Below, piece after piece: positions 1 through 12,148 of a stretch of DNA of 64,000 nucleotides; the stretch's first letter is position 1, and every line of letters begins with the position of its first letter. A program made the position numbers and the translations under genes. Below the pieces are notes generated by a model. The model was not told the DNA's origin, searched no databases, and saw only the letters and a list, made by a program, of their open reading frames with translations. Origin of the DNA: Aedes albopictus (Eukaryota > Arthropoda > Insecta > Diptera > Culicidae); assembly GCF_035046485.1 (NCBI RefSeq), contig NC_085138.1, positions 61,434,580 through 61,498,579 on the forward strand, read 5' to 3'.

Positions 1-1885
1 TCACTATTACGGGAGACACCAAACCAAGGGGATCGAAAAGCCTTGCAATTTCGGAAAGAACACGACGTTTGGTCGGAGGTTCTTGGTTTGATGAAAAACA
101 ATCAGGAACAAAGAGGAAAATGTCCTTTTTTGGATCCCATAGTAATCCTAGCGTTTTTATGGATTCGTTTATATCAGCATCTTCAAAGGTAAGGAATTTT
201 TCTCTTTCCCCTTCTGGAACTGTTTCAATGATGGCTTCGTCGTTAGCACACCATTTGTGTATGGGAAAACCTCCGGAATGCAAAAGATGGGTCAGCTCCA
301 ATCGGGATTGAATAGCATCTTCGACGGTATCGGCACCAGAAAGGACATCATCAACGTAGAAATCCTCTTCCACAATTTTCGCCGCTACGGGATAGCGTTT
401 TGTTTCATCGATGGCCAATTGCTTCAAAGTTCGCGTGGCTAGAAATGGTGCACTGGATGTCCCGTAGGTGACGGTTGTCATTTCTAGAACTTCCAGCGGA
501 TCGGTTGGTTCTTTTCGCCAGAAAATTCGTTGCAAGGATGTCTGGCTTGGGTCGATGCGGATTTGGCGATACATTTTGGAAATGTCTGCAGTAAAGGCAT
601 AGCGATGCCTACGAAATCTTAAAAGAATTGAAAAGAGGTCATCTTGGACTGTTGGACCAATCATCAATGTCTCGTTGAGGGAAACACCCGAGGATTTCGC
701 TGAGGCATCAAACACAACTCTAAGCTTTGTTGTGGAACTTGATGGTTTGAGGACTGCGTGATGTGGTAGATAATAAGTTATCTTTCCTGGAGTGTCGTCA
801 AGCTCATTCACTCGCTGGCAATGACCAAGTTGTTTGTATTCATCAATAAATTTGCCGTATAACTCCTTCATCTCGTATTTTTTCTTAAGTCTCTGTTCTA
901 GCATAAAAAATCGACGGAGAGCAAGGGATCGATTGCTCTTTAGGTTAGATGCTGTGTCCTTCAAAGGTAGCTGGACGATGTAGCGACCGTTGATATCACG
1001 AGTAGTTGTTGAACAGTATTTGGATTCGCATTGCTGCTCTTCGTTAGATAGCAATGGAGATGATCCGACGGATTCCAGAAACCAAAACTTTTCCATGGTT
1101 TTATTCAGTGGTTCAAGAATGACAGCATGGCACTGTTGTCGGTTGTAGATTAAATCCACGTTTTCGTCGTCCATAGCTCCAGCGACAACCCATCCTAGAC
1201 GAGTTTCTTGAAGTATAGGAAGATCGTTGGAAATCTTCAGCTGATTTGGCATCAGTAGTTGGAAAAATAGCTTGATTCCTATCAAGAGATCTATTTCCCC
1301 TGGAATGTGGAACGTTGGATCTGCAAGTGGTAATCCGGGAGGAATTGACCAGAATTGCGTGTTGATTTTTCGAGATGGCATCACACCTGTGATCCGATCT
1401 GTAACGAGGCACTCTATTTGTGCATGATAATCGGAATGTATGGAACGTATTTCAGTTTTGGCCATATTGTTGAGAGTTGTCTTTTTTCCATTGGCCCCAA
1501 TAATCTCAACCTTGGCAGGAATGTGTGGAAGCTTTAGCATTTGCAGAAGTCTTGCCGATATCAAGTGAGCCTGCGATCCACAATCCAAAAATGCTCGGCA
1601 TGGATGAAATTTGCCATTACTATCCAGAATATTAACAACAGCCGTCATCAAAAGGCTATTATCAAGAGGAGCCTTACTTATTGAACAAGATGTTGTAATA
1701 GGTTTTTCTTCAGAAACTTTTGGGATTTGTCCAAGCTCTTGTTTGAATGGCACAGGTTTCGTATTCACAAAGGATGTTTTCTCAACATGTAAAAGTGTGT
1801 TATGTTGACCTTGGCATTTCTGGCAGGTTCTGGATGAACTACAGGAACTGACTGGATGACCTTTTTGTAGACAATTGTAGCACAT
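1..1885 (-). mobile_element. Bel-Pao pol (zinc knuckles, protease, reverse transcriptase), partial
   Basis: This is polyprotein of a Bel-Pao LTR retrotransposon. Reading the minus strand in the gag frame from 1885 to the window edge, I find no stop codon, so the frame is open for about 628 codons and continues outside the window. In order I see CCHC-type knuckles (CYNCLQKGHPVSSC, then CQKC) just below 1885, an aspartic protease-like FLDCGSQ near 1580, and reverse transcriptase with YVDDVLSG near 345-356. The catalytic YVDD makes the RT call firm. It is separated from the gag ORF only by one TGA (1886-1888). RNase H, integrase and the 3' LTR would lie beyond position 1. This is transposon sequence, not a host gene. 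Confidence 0.9.
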
Positions 1886-3040
1886 TCACAGCTCTCGAAC
1901 CTTTGCTTGGCGTTGAGGAATGGACATGGCACGGAAAACCTCACATTTGAAATTGGAATGCATACCAGAACATATATCACAAATTGTCTCGGAACTTCTG
2001 GTAATAGCACATGATTTGGCTTGTGCGTTCTTCATTTGGTTGGCAGCATTCTTTACAGGGATATATGGCTTCATGATTGATGGAATTTTCGATGAACCTT
2101 CACAGCGTTCGAGGATGGCACACCGTTTCTTTAGAAATTCAATGGTGTCTTCGTAGGATGGAATTTCCTTATGCGGGATGGATGCTTCCCATTCTTTCCT
2201 GGTATCCTTATCTAATGCTCCAGACACAAGATTAACTACAAATCTCTCTCCGACTCCATCCAACTCGTTGTCGATAAGTGCTAACCCATCGACGTGCCGA
2301 GTCACTTCATCGATGAGTTCTCGTAGCTCTTTTTGATTTTCCCGGTTCAGACGACGGAGACTTAATAAACCTTGGATATGGATATCAACGATTACCCGTT
2401 TGTTCTCGAAACGGTCTTCGAGAATTTCCCAAGCGTGGGCGTAATTGTTGTTATTGAGAGTGCGTGCGTCGATAATGCCAGCAGCTGCTCCTACTAGAGA
2501 GCGTTCGAGATGGTACAGCTTGATGCAATCTGAGTCGGTGGAGGATCGCATCACATCCGAAAACATGGTTTTAAAGCGAGGCCAATTTTCTGGTTTGCCA
2601 TCGAAAGTTGGAATTGGAGCCTTTAATGGCTGCTGCTGAACAATGATGCGAGGGCTTTCGTTGGTTTGCACTTGCGGTTGGACCACGGAACGGTCACGGC
2701 TTGCCTGTATTGCTCGTTCCAGCAACACATAGGTTTCATTGAATTGTGTTTCGAACACCAGGTATACTTGATCTTGCTCATCAATTCTCTCGGGAGGGCA
2801 CACTGCCACCACATGATGATGGATGTTCAAGAACTCTTTGTAATGATTTTCCAGATTGTGGGAAAACATTTTCAATTGCGCGGAGTCATATTGAGCATTT
2901 GTCGCGTTAGCCTCCTCAATCGCTTTACGAATGCGCGTTATTTTGGCCTTGACTTGGCCACGTAGATGAACTGAGGTTTTCATATCCGACATCTTCTGTG
3001 CGGTATTTACTTCTTTCACTGGAGTATGTTCAATCGGCAT
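1886..3040 (-). CDS. Bel-Pao Gag-like protein (DUF1759 type)
   Basis: This 384-residue ORF starts at an ATG (3038-3040) and ends at TGA (1886-1888). The N-terminal third is charged and probably helical. Residues from about 135 match the Bel-Pao Gag signature: the P-x-F-D-G-x-x-x-x-W-x-x-F motif (PTFDGKPENWPRF), then KLYHLERSLVGAAAGII and AWEILEDRF. The C-terminus holds the first cysteine cluster (CDICSGMHSNFKC). The frame continues after the TGA into further knuckles and pol, so the stop splits what is normally one polyprotein. The stop may be a nonsense mutation or a recoding site. This ORF is the capsid-like part of the element that continues to position 1. Confidence 0.9.
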   Translation of the reverse strand: MPIEHTPVKEVNTAQKMSDMKTSVHLRGQVKAKITRIRKAIEEANATNAQYDSAQLKMFSHNLENHYKEFLNIHHHVVAVCPPERIDEQDQVYLVFETQFNETYVLLERAIQASRDRSVVQPQVQTNESPRIIVQQQPLKAPIPTFDGKPENWPRFKTMFSDVMRSSTDSDCIKLYHLERSLVGAAAGIIDARTLNNNNYAHAWEILEDRFENKRVIVDIHIQGLLSLRRLNRENQKELRELIDEVTRHVDGLALIDNELDGVGERFVVNLVSGALDKDTRKEWEASIPHKEIPSYEDTIEFLKKRCAILERCEGSSKIPSIMKPYIPVKNAANQMKNAQAKSCAITRSSETICDICSGMHSNFKCEVFRAMSIPQRQAKVREL

Positions 3041-4336
3041 TGGTAAAACACTTTTTTTACTTCAGATTTTAATGTACTTAATGAAGAAAGTTTGTTCCGA
3101 TCGTTAGGTTATAGTTCTTGCACTTTGTAATGGGTCACTTTTACTGTTTTCTGGGGACACGTCTTTCCCTAATATTGTTCATTTGCTACAGCTTTGTAGC
3201 TGGACACAGAGATTACCACGAAATTTCTTTGATTTCCTTTCACTGATAATGTACTTCTTTACGACGATGCTTTCCTTTCTTGGGTGTTATCACGGTTTAG
3301 AGGTTTGATGGTACAATCGGCTGATTGTCACCAACTTGTTTCCGGAAGCAACGGTCTGGGAACGGAGTGGACCGATCATCCACCTACAATTGTGGATTTA
3401 TGTCCTAACTATAGATGTAGCTGTGCAGAGGAATCCTTGTATTCCTCCTGGAATGTGGTTGGACTGGACTAACCCCTGTGGCTAGCAGCAACCTTTAGCG
3501 GATGGGTGTCTCCGCTCACACGGTTGTGGATCAGATATCCGGCTCGAAGGACCAAAAAATGGTCGATACTTGACCATTGGTGGAAACTGGCGGAACCTTC
3601 GGCTGAAGGTGGCCTCGATGAGTGGCCTTGATGGATGGCCGATGAAATCGTCTCAATCGGCTGATTGAGACGGACACACTGCTACGGTTGCAGTTTGGCG
3701 GAATAATCTCGAACCTTTCGAAATATTGTATCCTTGCGAAACTTCAGGCCGATTGCTCTAATGGTTTGAGAGCGTAAGGTTACTGAAGTGGCTCAGATAA
3801 AATATTGTCGAAGAGGTGAAGTGAAACTTCTGAGATGAAAATTCAAAACCTAAGAGCTGGTTACTTGCATTAGAAGTCCTGGCTTTCTTAGAGGATTGAA
3901 ATCCACCTTGGTAGAGGAGTCACTTCCCGAGGATGAGTTCTTTCACAGTGAAACGCACTATTTCGACTGACAAAAGATCATGTATTTCGTTGGTTCAAGT
4001 AGTGCTTATATACTAATTCTAAACCTAAAGGAATGACACATCGACACCTTATCATGCTTTCTTTCTGAATCACGTGATCAGCCTACGACTGCGTGGTGCA
4101 GTAGGGTCCTAACCTTATCAGTTGTTAGGTTGCGTATTCTCTTTTGGTTCGTTTATACAGGGCGACAGTCTACTGTGATGATTCATTGATTAAACTTGAT
4201 AAGCTATTAGTGCATGGAAAGAGGCAGATAATTACGTCTATTTAATGTGTCGAAATCTATGATTTATGTAGAAATGCTAACTCTTCGCAATGGTTGCGAA
4301 CACTACGGTTTATAGTTTCTCCAAATTTGTGTGAAC
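3041..4336 (-). mobile_element. Bel-Pao 5' leader and candidate 5' LTR
   Basis: No long ORF is present. On the minus strand a primer-binding-site-like TGGTCCTTCGAGCCGG (plus 3539-3554) begins with TGG, as expected for pairing with a tRNA 3' CCA end. If it is the PBS, the LTR would start at TG near 3560 and could end at CA near 4336 (minus-strand start TGTTCACAC). A minus-strand TATATAAG at 4005-4012 could be the LTR core promoter, but the nearest TCAGTC initiator-like match (3965-3970) is about 44 nt away, longer than usual. The other LTR lies outside the window, so both LTR boundaries are inference. Confidence 0.45.
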
Positions 4337-4483
4337 AAAACCCGAACAAAGGTTGTGCCTAAAGCATTATGCTGAATCAATTCGTCGTAAAGGTGCTTGT
4401 AAAATGAGTGAATGTTAGTTGGGATGTTTGTTTGTGTTGAAAATATACTGGCTTGGTAAATCGAGGGTTTCTAAATTCAAATA

Positions 4484-5407
4484 CAGGGGATGGCCAAAAT
4501 GTTTGGGATAGGCAACTTTTTTTTCTCTCACAAAAAAGTTCAACATGCTATAACTTTTTATAGAGCGCATCAAAAAATCTCAAATTTTGACTGTTTGTCA
4601 ACCTGCTATATATACATCATTGGTACAAATTTGGGCTCGATTGATTAATATTTCGCAAAGTTAGAACAGTTCAGGTAAAACACTATTTTTTAGACAACTC
4701 ATTTTTGAGCTGTCATATCTCGGAAACCAGTGAACTAAATTAAATGAAATTTTGAACGTACACTAACAATATGTAAATGCTTCACAAACTATCAAAACAT
4801 AGGTACTTTTTAAATGTTGAAAAAAGTTATCATGGATTGACACTTTTTGGATTTTTCTCGAAAAAAATGTATTTTTTTTACATCAATGTCAATAAATTTT
4901 CGTGTTGATATCCAAAGATTTTCCACTTCTGTTCTCAAATTATCTCTAATCAGATATATTAGAGCCTATTTAGATTGATGGAAGAACACATTTAATAATT
5001 TTTGTGTGGTATTGTAAATTTCACTTTTTTTCCTCTATATGGGTAAAAATTTCAACTCGGTATAACTTAATTCGTCGTGAGAAAATATTACATTTTATAA
5101 TGTCGTATTAAGTATCAATATATTGTTGATAAACGTTAAAAAATTCATTCAATTCGGTTCACTGGTTTCCGAGATATGACAGTTTAAAAATGAGTTGTCT
5201 AAAAAATAGTGTTTTACCCGAACGGTTCTACCTTCTCGAAAAATTAATCAATCGAGCCCAAATTTGTACCAATGATGCACATATAATAGGTTGACAAACA
5301 GTCAAAATTTGAGATTTTTTGATGCACTCTATAAAAAGTTACAGCATTTTCAATTTTTTTGTGGGAGAAAAAAAGTTGCCTATCCCAAACATTTTGGCCA
5401 TCCCCTG
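4484..5407. mobile_element. 924-bp foldback element with TA target duplication
   Basis: The ends are CAGGGGATGGCC and its complement GGCCATCCCCTG, flanked by TA at 4482-4483 and 5408-5409. The two arms match, with mismatches, over roughly the outer 250-290 bp each (for example CGGAAACCAGTGAACT facing its complement near 5160). There is no transposase ORF. This fits a non-autonomous Tc1/mariner-type element. Confidence 0.85.
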
Positions 5408-5631
5408 TATGTTATCCAAATTCTTACAAGTCATGTATTTTTTAAGTTATTTTTAGATTGAAACCACGAATAACGCTGACAGAAGCCAATTTCTTAAGGA
5501 GTTAGAAGGCTATCTTTAATAAATCGCATATTTGATTGAAAAGGAGCATTTTCCTAAAAAAATTCGTTTATGAAATTTGAATCTGGGATGCCATATTGAG
5601 TTAACACAATGATTTCAAACCATAATTTATA

Positions 5632-6001
5632 CAGTCGACTCTCTACATGTCGATGTTCTACATCTCGATATCTCTCCCTATCTCGATGGTTTGATCCGTC
5701 CCTTCAATCTGCATACATTCTACCTCTCTGTATGTCGATATCTCTCTATCTCGATAGCTCCCTATCTCGATTTTTGTTCTAGATTTTCTCTCCATATGTC
5801 GATATGCCCATATTCTCAGGTTGCTAGATCTCGTTTCGTGGGTGCAAACATTCTGGGAAAGCGAAGTGACATCTGTTTGTTGACGGTTTTTCCTAGTTAC
5901 GGAGGATTTTTCAATCTAGTGTGCATTACAAAATTGTTCTGCATTTGAATCTCTCCCTATCTCGATGGTTCCTTCAATATCGAGATGTAGAAAGTCGACT
6001 G
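5632..6001. mobile_element. TA-flanked MITE with CAGTCGACT ends
   Basis: It begins CAGTCGACTCTC and ends GAAAGTCGACTG, flanked by TA (5630-5631 and 6002-6003). The interior is rich in repeated 'tctcgatat' and 'ctatctcgat' words. It has no transposase and fits a pogo/mariner-type MITE. Confidence 0.75.
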
Positions 6002-6003
6002 TA

Positions 6004-6951
6004 CCTACTATTCATATTAAGCATGTTTGAGAATTTACCGCATTGCAATACGAAACACAGTAAAAAAATCTATTATTTATATATTTATGGTTATCAATGA
6101 TATGAGCTAAATAATAACAGAATTACGAATCAGCATTCATGAACAGAGACTGGCAGTTACAAATGTTTGTTTGAATATTGCATTTTTTATTTGTTGATAG
6201 ACTTTCGAGCAAATCTTCGAAGAGAAAAAATAAATACTCACACGTCAGTTTGCATGGCATTTAGCAGCTAAACGAACCACGTATTCATTGCACCAACCAA
6301 GAGCGTGCGTTCAATGTTGTTTTCGTTAGCAGTGACAAAACCCAATCTATGAGAAAAGCGGTGGGAGAATATTTTGGTGGGACAAAATTTTCCGCGCGTG
6401 AGTCTATTACGGGGCAAAATCCGCAATATTTAATTAGGCTGGATAAGCCTTAAGTATTTCGAGTAGTTCATCAAGAAATACTTTGTAATCGATTTTTTCC
6501 AAGTATTCTAAAAAATCCCTGAGTATTCCTAAACATTTTTTCTTAATGAATATTAAATTCTTTGATTTCCGGTTTTACAAGATCTAAGAGGTCCTAAAAT
6601 TAAAAATTTTTCCGAGTTTTGTTGTGTAACACGAAGAAGCATGCTTTTCTTATCTCAATAGTATTTTTCCCGAGCTTAAACAATGACAGAATAGTTGATA
6701 AACTCGAAAATAAAATAGTAGTGAGCAGTTCTTATTTGACATTCGAGGTCAACCTTGACGTAACGAAAGTGGAACAGCGGGTTGCAAAATATATCACATT
6801 GGCTCACTTTTGACAACAAAATGTTCCTGTTTGACATACACGGTAAACAAAATTTACCCAAAATCTAGTGCTTAACAAGGAGCGCTGCAAAAAATTATTT
6901 AAATTAAAAAATATATATATTTTATGGGCTTTACCTAATAGGAATACTTGA
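6004..6951. other. AT-rich stretch without a recognised feature
   Basis: I see no ORF with recognisable domains and no clear terminal repeats. A minus-strand splice-donor-like GTGAGT lies near 6240, beside a short ATG frame, but nothing else supports an exon there. Confidence 0.4.
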
Positions 6952-7238
6952 AATGAGTAAATATCGACAATGATTTTTCATAAGGGCCTAACTGACTTGA
7001 TCGATTTCTCTTCGTCGACTCTCTCTTTCGCTAATAACTTGATCAAAACAAACAAAATCATTATTCTTTTAGTTTCTATAGCAACATGTAGTTGTCTTCT
7101 TCGAATTCTATCCAAAAAATCTTTGGAAAACTCAATACACATTTTATGATAACACAAAGAGAGGATCGATGAAGAGAACTCGAAAATGTCAGTTAGGCCC
7201 AAATGAAAAATCAGTGTCGATATGTCGTATTACTCAAT
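6952..7238. mobile_element. Foldback MITE (AAGGGCCTAACTGAC arms)
   Basis: The left arm (GAGTAAATATCGACA, then TTTTTCATAAGGGCCTAACTGAC) is mirrored by GTCAGTTAGGCCCAAATGAAAAA and TGTCGATATG...TTACTC on the right. Arms are about 60-70 bp with mismatches. There is no coding content. Exact ends are approximate. Confidence 0.65.
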
Positions 7239-7316
7239 GCTTTATCGAATTATGCATAAATTCAGGTAGGACTTTAGGAGCCTATTCAGGTAGAGTAAAA
7301 GCGCTAGGTTTCTCCT

Positions 7317-7371
7317 GAGTGTAGAATTAGCATTTAAGTTAAAATACACATTAATAAAAATTAAAAAAAAA
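7317..7371 (+). mobile_element. 5'-truncated A-tailed retroposon fragment with 10-bp duplication
   Basis: A 55-bp segment ending in an A-rich tail is bracketed by perfect direct repeats GGTTTCTCCT (7307-7316 and 7372-7381). That is the signature of a truncated SINE or LINE inserted by target-primed reverse transcription. The body resembles the 3' tail of a tRNA-derived SINE, but it is too short to assign. Confidence 0.75.
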
Positions 7372-7381
7372 GGTTTCTCCT

Positions 7382-8989
7382 CCCAAGAATTCTACTCTAA
7401 TCTTGTATGGAGAGAGTGAAAACTACAGCAGTGGCGTAGGTTAGTGCTTTAACCCAAATAGAAAGGTATCCAGTAATTTTCCTGGGAATTTCTTTCAAAA
7501 TTGTGGCAAAAGTTTTCCAAATTGTATCTTTCAGAATTGTTGTACATATTTTCTTAAAAATCCTCTAGGTTATTCATCAGCTATACAACCTTATTTGTTC
7601 GATATGCTCTTCACGAAGTCTGCAAAAGTTCTGCCATTTATATTCCAAAAGTTGCCTTCGAAACTCCATTTTGAATTTTAGAGATTCGGAAAGATACTGT
7701 TTCAAGATTCTCAAAAAAATGGGACTATTTGGACAGCTAGTTTGAGTACTTCTTAGGTATTATTTACCCATCCAATGATGACCAGAACGACTCCGCACGT
7801 TTAGAGATTTTTAAGCTTTGCATTGTGAAGTTTGAGGGGTAAGTTCGAGTTGGTAAACATTGCAACACTGTTAAAGAACTACCATCAAAAAGTTTTGATT
7901 TTGAGTTTATACTAATTGATCTTAGCGACCTTGATGCCAAATGGCAGGAATAAACAGTACATATTCTAAGTTAGGTTTTTTTCAAAAAAGTTAAAGACTG
8001 GCAACACCTTCTTGGACGTCCTCAGGAAACTCTTGTTTCACGTTTCCTCCGGGTTTACCCCCTATTGGAAATGCTTATCTGTTGACGACGGGCTGCTATA
8101 AACTGTACATAGGAATACGGCGGTATTCATTCACAGATAATAGCACACATGTATGGTCTGGCTGGCCATTTCATTTCACAACTCCAAACAAACGTCGGCG
8201 ATTTGACTTATCAACGAGACTCATTTCATTAGTGGTTCATAGATGCAGCTGCAGCATCTTCATGGGCATTATTTTCGCTAGCTGCTAAGCCTTAGCAGCT
8301 AAGGTGAAAAGTGAATGTCCTTGAACTTGTTGAGGACGTAGATCGATGCACCAATCAGTACTCAATATGATCGCTATTGATTGCTATAGTACATATAGGA
8401 AAAAAATCATCACACAAAAATTAAAACGCAATTCCGTGAAGTGCTTGAAAATGACCACTTGAGTAGGAACCTAACAGTAACTTTTTAAACTGCGCATCAG
8501 CACATATTGTGCCTGATTACAATTTTCGCTAATTTCCAAGATAAACGAACAGGTATATTTGTTATTTTATTTTCCTGATACAATTTCCAGCTCCGAAGAG
8601 TGTTAGTCATCTACGCGATAGGCGATAGCGGGTAAGTATGAGGAAGATGGCTCTGGACGATGAAGACCATCATCGCTAAATCTGTTGGGTGTGTCCTCAT
8701 TTCTAGGAAGCGACAAAAAACGGAATGTGAATGAACTTTGGAGACAGGGAATTTGCATATTCCATCTACTGTATTGGTGTCCATCAGCAGGTGACTCCTA
8801 TGTGGATAAGTACACTGTTGTAAAGGGTAATGTTTTGTTTGGTGATTCGAGACTATTGTAACATATTTGGTGTTGTCAAGGTTGTGGTCTACTTGCATGA
8901 CTATTGAAAAAAAGATTAAATGACTCATCAGAGATTAGAAAATGCAAAGTAATGTTGGATAATACAAGGCCACTAACCTTTCAGTTTTC
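7382..8989. other. Non-coding stretch, no firm feature
   Basis: No ORF has recognisable domains. A small palindrome (GCTGCTAAGCCTTAGCAGC) lies near 8280-8300. At about 8592-8631 a pyrimidine-rich TTTCCAG and a GTAAGTATG bracket about 40 nt on the plus strand, which looks like a mini-exon, but no partner exon is evident. Confidence 0.35.
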
Positions 8990-11120
8990 GAATTGTCTAT
9001 AAAACCGAAGCAAATTTTTACCCTGGAATTCCTTTATGAAATGATATCTATATATGAATTCGAGCAGAAATTCCTCTCCAGGGATTCTTTTAAAAAATCG
9101 TTCATAGATTTCAGGAATTTCTTTAAACTTTTATTCAAAAAATATTATATTTCTCCAGAGATTCCTTTATTAAATCTTTTAGCGATGCCTTCAGGAACTA
9201 TTCTAGAATTTATCAGAAAATGTTTCAAATGTTCCTTCAAAAAGTGTTACTGAAATTACTTTGGAAGTTTTTCCAAAGATTTCTCCATAAATTCCCACAA
9301 CTAGAAATCCTACTATGGATTCCTCCAGAATTTTCAAAAAGAGTTGTGTAAGAAAGTTGTGTATGTGTTTCTGCAGAAATTCCATCAGGGATTCCTTTAG
9401 AAAATCCTCCAGAGATTTGCCCTATATTTTCGGGAATCTAGATAGATTTTTTCCCCGAAAAAGCCGCCGGAAATTCCTTTAAGGACAAGCTCGTTAGATT
9501 TCCCACCTGCTCACGATGTAGAGTGCACAAATCTCAAGATTAATTAAACCAGCGCATAGGATATTCTTGAAAGCTTATTGCAAGTGAACAAAAACAAAAT
9601 AAAAATCACACTTCTATTGGAAGTTTACTTCTTGAGATTTGTGCATTTGAAGTTTTGATGCAATGTTGAACTGGGATTATAAGACGTTTGTCCTAAAGCA
9701 TTCTCTCAAACGATCTTCCAAGGATTTATTTCAAAACTTTCTCCGGGGTTTGCTTGAAAAATTGCTCCAAGGACTTTTTTTAAATCTGAATGTCTGTCAA
9801 AAAATCTTCCTGGGATTTCTTTCGAAAATGTGTGTGAGATCCATTCGGGAATTTTCTGCAGGGATTCCTATAGAAGCTGCCCTAGGGATTCCTTCACAAA
9901 TTTGAGGGACTCTTTCAGAAAATCTCCCTTGGCTTTCAAAATTCGACTAATAACTTCTTCAGAAATATCTCCAGATTTTCCTCCAGAGATTTCTTTACTA
10001 ATTTCTTAATCATTCTTTCATAGATCCTTGCTGAAATCCATGTTAGGATTCATTTAAAACATCTTTCATGACTTCCTGATAAAATCTCCTAGGGGGCTGT
10101 CCATTTATTACGTAAGGAGATTTTTGCGATTTTTTGACACCCCCACCCCCCCTTGTAAGATTTTTTGTATGAGAGCCCAAATATTTTTGTATGGCGCGTA
10201 AGATTTCTTGAAACCCCCCCCCCCCTCCCCCTATAAACCCTTACGTAATTAATGGACAGCCCCCAGGGATTGTTAAAGAAATTCTTTCAGGGAATCTTTT
10301 GGAAACTCCTTGTAGATTTCTTTAAAAAAAAATCATCCAGGAAATCCTAAAGAAATTTAGTCAGATATTATTTCTCGAAATCTTCTAGGAGTTCCTTTAG
10401 ATTTGAGAATGTCCTTTAGGAATTTCTGCAAGAATTGCTTAAGAAAGTCTTGCATGGATAGCTTCCAAAAATGTTGCAAGGATTCATTTAGAAAATACTT
10501 CAACAATTTCTTTTCAAAAATCTTGCATAGATTGTTCCAGAAATTCATCTACAAATTTCTTCAGAGTTTTTTTTATAGAGATTCCTCCACACATTTTTCA
10601 AAGCATTTATCTAGAAAATCTTCCACACATTTTTCAAAGCATTTATCTTGAAATTTTTCCAAAATATTCCATGATTTTTTTTTAGAAAATGATTCACGGA
10701 TACATTGAGACAGAGACATTCAGAACTGCTTCAAACATTTCTCAAAAGCTTTCTAAAGAATTTTCTTCAAAGGTTTGCTTTAGAAATTGTACAAGAGAAA
10801 TTCCCAAGATTTCTTCACATTCCTTTAGACGTTTCTCCTAAAAAAAAATGTTCCAAAGACTTCTTAAGAAAGTCTTAGAAAACCCTCCAAGGATTCTTTT
10901 AGAAATTGTTCTACAGATTCTTTAAGAGATTCTTACAAGGATTCTTATGAAAAGGCTGGAAGACATCCTTGCAGAGATTCCTGCAGAAATTCCACCGGGT
11001 ATTCCTCTGTGTATTTTCTGGGAAATTTCTCCAAGATTTCCTCCAGAAATTAATTGAAAAAAAATATTTAGGATTTTTAGCATGGGATTTCTCTAGAATT
11101 TAAAAAAAAATCGAATTTCT
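8990..11120. repeat. Degenerate tandem repeat block ('TTCCTCCAGGGATTCC' type)
   Basis: Highly diverged copies of a short unit built from words such as ttcctccag, ggattcctt and agaaattc recur throughout. The periodicity is loose. Short ORFs here are by-products of the repeat. A 173-bp MITE (10092-10264) and a small hairpin (about 9522-9650, arms TGCACAAATCTCAAGA) interrupt it. Similar material recurs at 38600-40500, 53700-54560, 57850-58130 and 63740-64000. Confidence 0.7.
10092..10264. mobile_element. MITE with GGGGGCTGTCCAT ends
   Basis: The terminal inverted repeats GGGGGCTGTCCATT-ATTACGTAAG and CTTACGTAAT-AATGGACAGCCCCC enclose C-rich tracts and no ORF. It is related in layout to the elements at 31636-31805 and 47372-47539. 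I see no clear target duplication. Confidence 0.8.
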
Positions 11121-11482
11121 ATCTTACTCCTAGGTGGATTGATCCAATTGGGTTGTTTAGTGAATAAAATATTCCTATTTTCTATAGCCTAATCGAAAGA
11201 GCTCATTTTACTGAGTATAACGTGATTTTATTAGATTCCAATACCTTTGTTTTGATGGTAAAATTAACAAAAGAGTTTCAATTTTCATGGATAGAATGAC
11301 AGTTCAATCGATAAAATGACAGTTCGACCCGAACAAAAAATTTTCCCCATACAAACTTAAAATTCATTTTAAAAATAGTTTAGACTCCAAAAATTATGAA
11401 ATTTTGGATTTCGACTGATTTTTGGGCGGAGAATCCGATTATGAAATAATCCGGATACCCCTAAAGAACCCAATTAGTGATA

Positions 11483-11699
11483 CAGTCGAGTCTCCTATTA
11501 GACGCTGCCACCCACTTTACGCCCACCGCAATTTCTCAGCTGTCTTGCTTCCAATCCAGCTGATTTTTTCAGAGCAGTTTGTGCTTATTAGGTATAGACT
11601 TCCATCACATACAAAAAATGAACTTAATTGGTTAGAAGACAGCCTGGAAAACGCGGTGAGCGTAAAGTGGGTGGCAGCGTCTAATAGGAGACTCAACTG
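11483..11699. mobile_element. 217-bp MITE, TA target, CAGTCGAGTCTCC ends
   Basis: The arms CAGTCGAGTCTCCTATTAG and CTAATAGGAGACTCAACTG continue inward as a roughly 40-bp inverted repeat (GACGCTGCCACCCACTTTACG and complement). TA flanks both sides (11481-11482, 11700-11701). The short ORFs over it are shadows. Confidence 0.85.
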
Positions 11700-12148
11700 T
11701 ATCGTCAAAACAAGGGCGATATACCAAACAACCTCTTCAAAGACACTATCCCTCTAAAATCATTTTTTCATGCCCAAAATAATTTCGATCACGAAATTGA
11801 GCCTTCGGAAGCAGTGTGCACTCGGGAGAAGCCGAAATATCACCATAGACTCTGATACGTACAGTACCAAACAAATACATTCACTGGGGATAGAAGAACC
11901 ACCGCATGATGCAATTCGATGTAAACATACCGAAAAGACACGTCAGTACAATCCACACAATCAGGTGCAAAAGGAAAGAATGTTGTTTGTATACCTGGTT
12001 GCCCTCAAATGTTTCAATGCTGTTTTAGAGTTTTTATTGGCATTTTTACGGAAATCATAGTACTTGTACAGTACCGTAAATCACCACATATAACTACAAT
12101 ACTATACTTGTTTTTGATGCGACATTAACGAAAGATTTATGTACTCAC

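Noticed and set aside
6240..6420. Second minus-strand ATG-to-GTGAGT segment like the one at 12149
   Set aside because: Only a few codons, in AT-rich context, with no flanking unique island; chance is likely.
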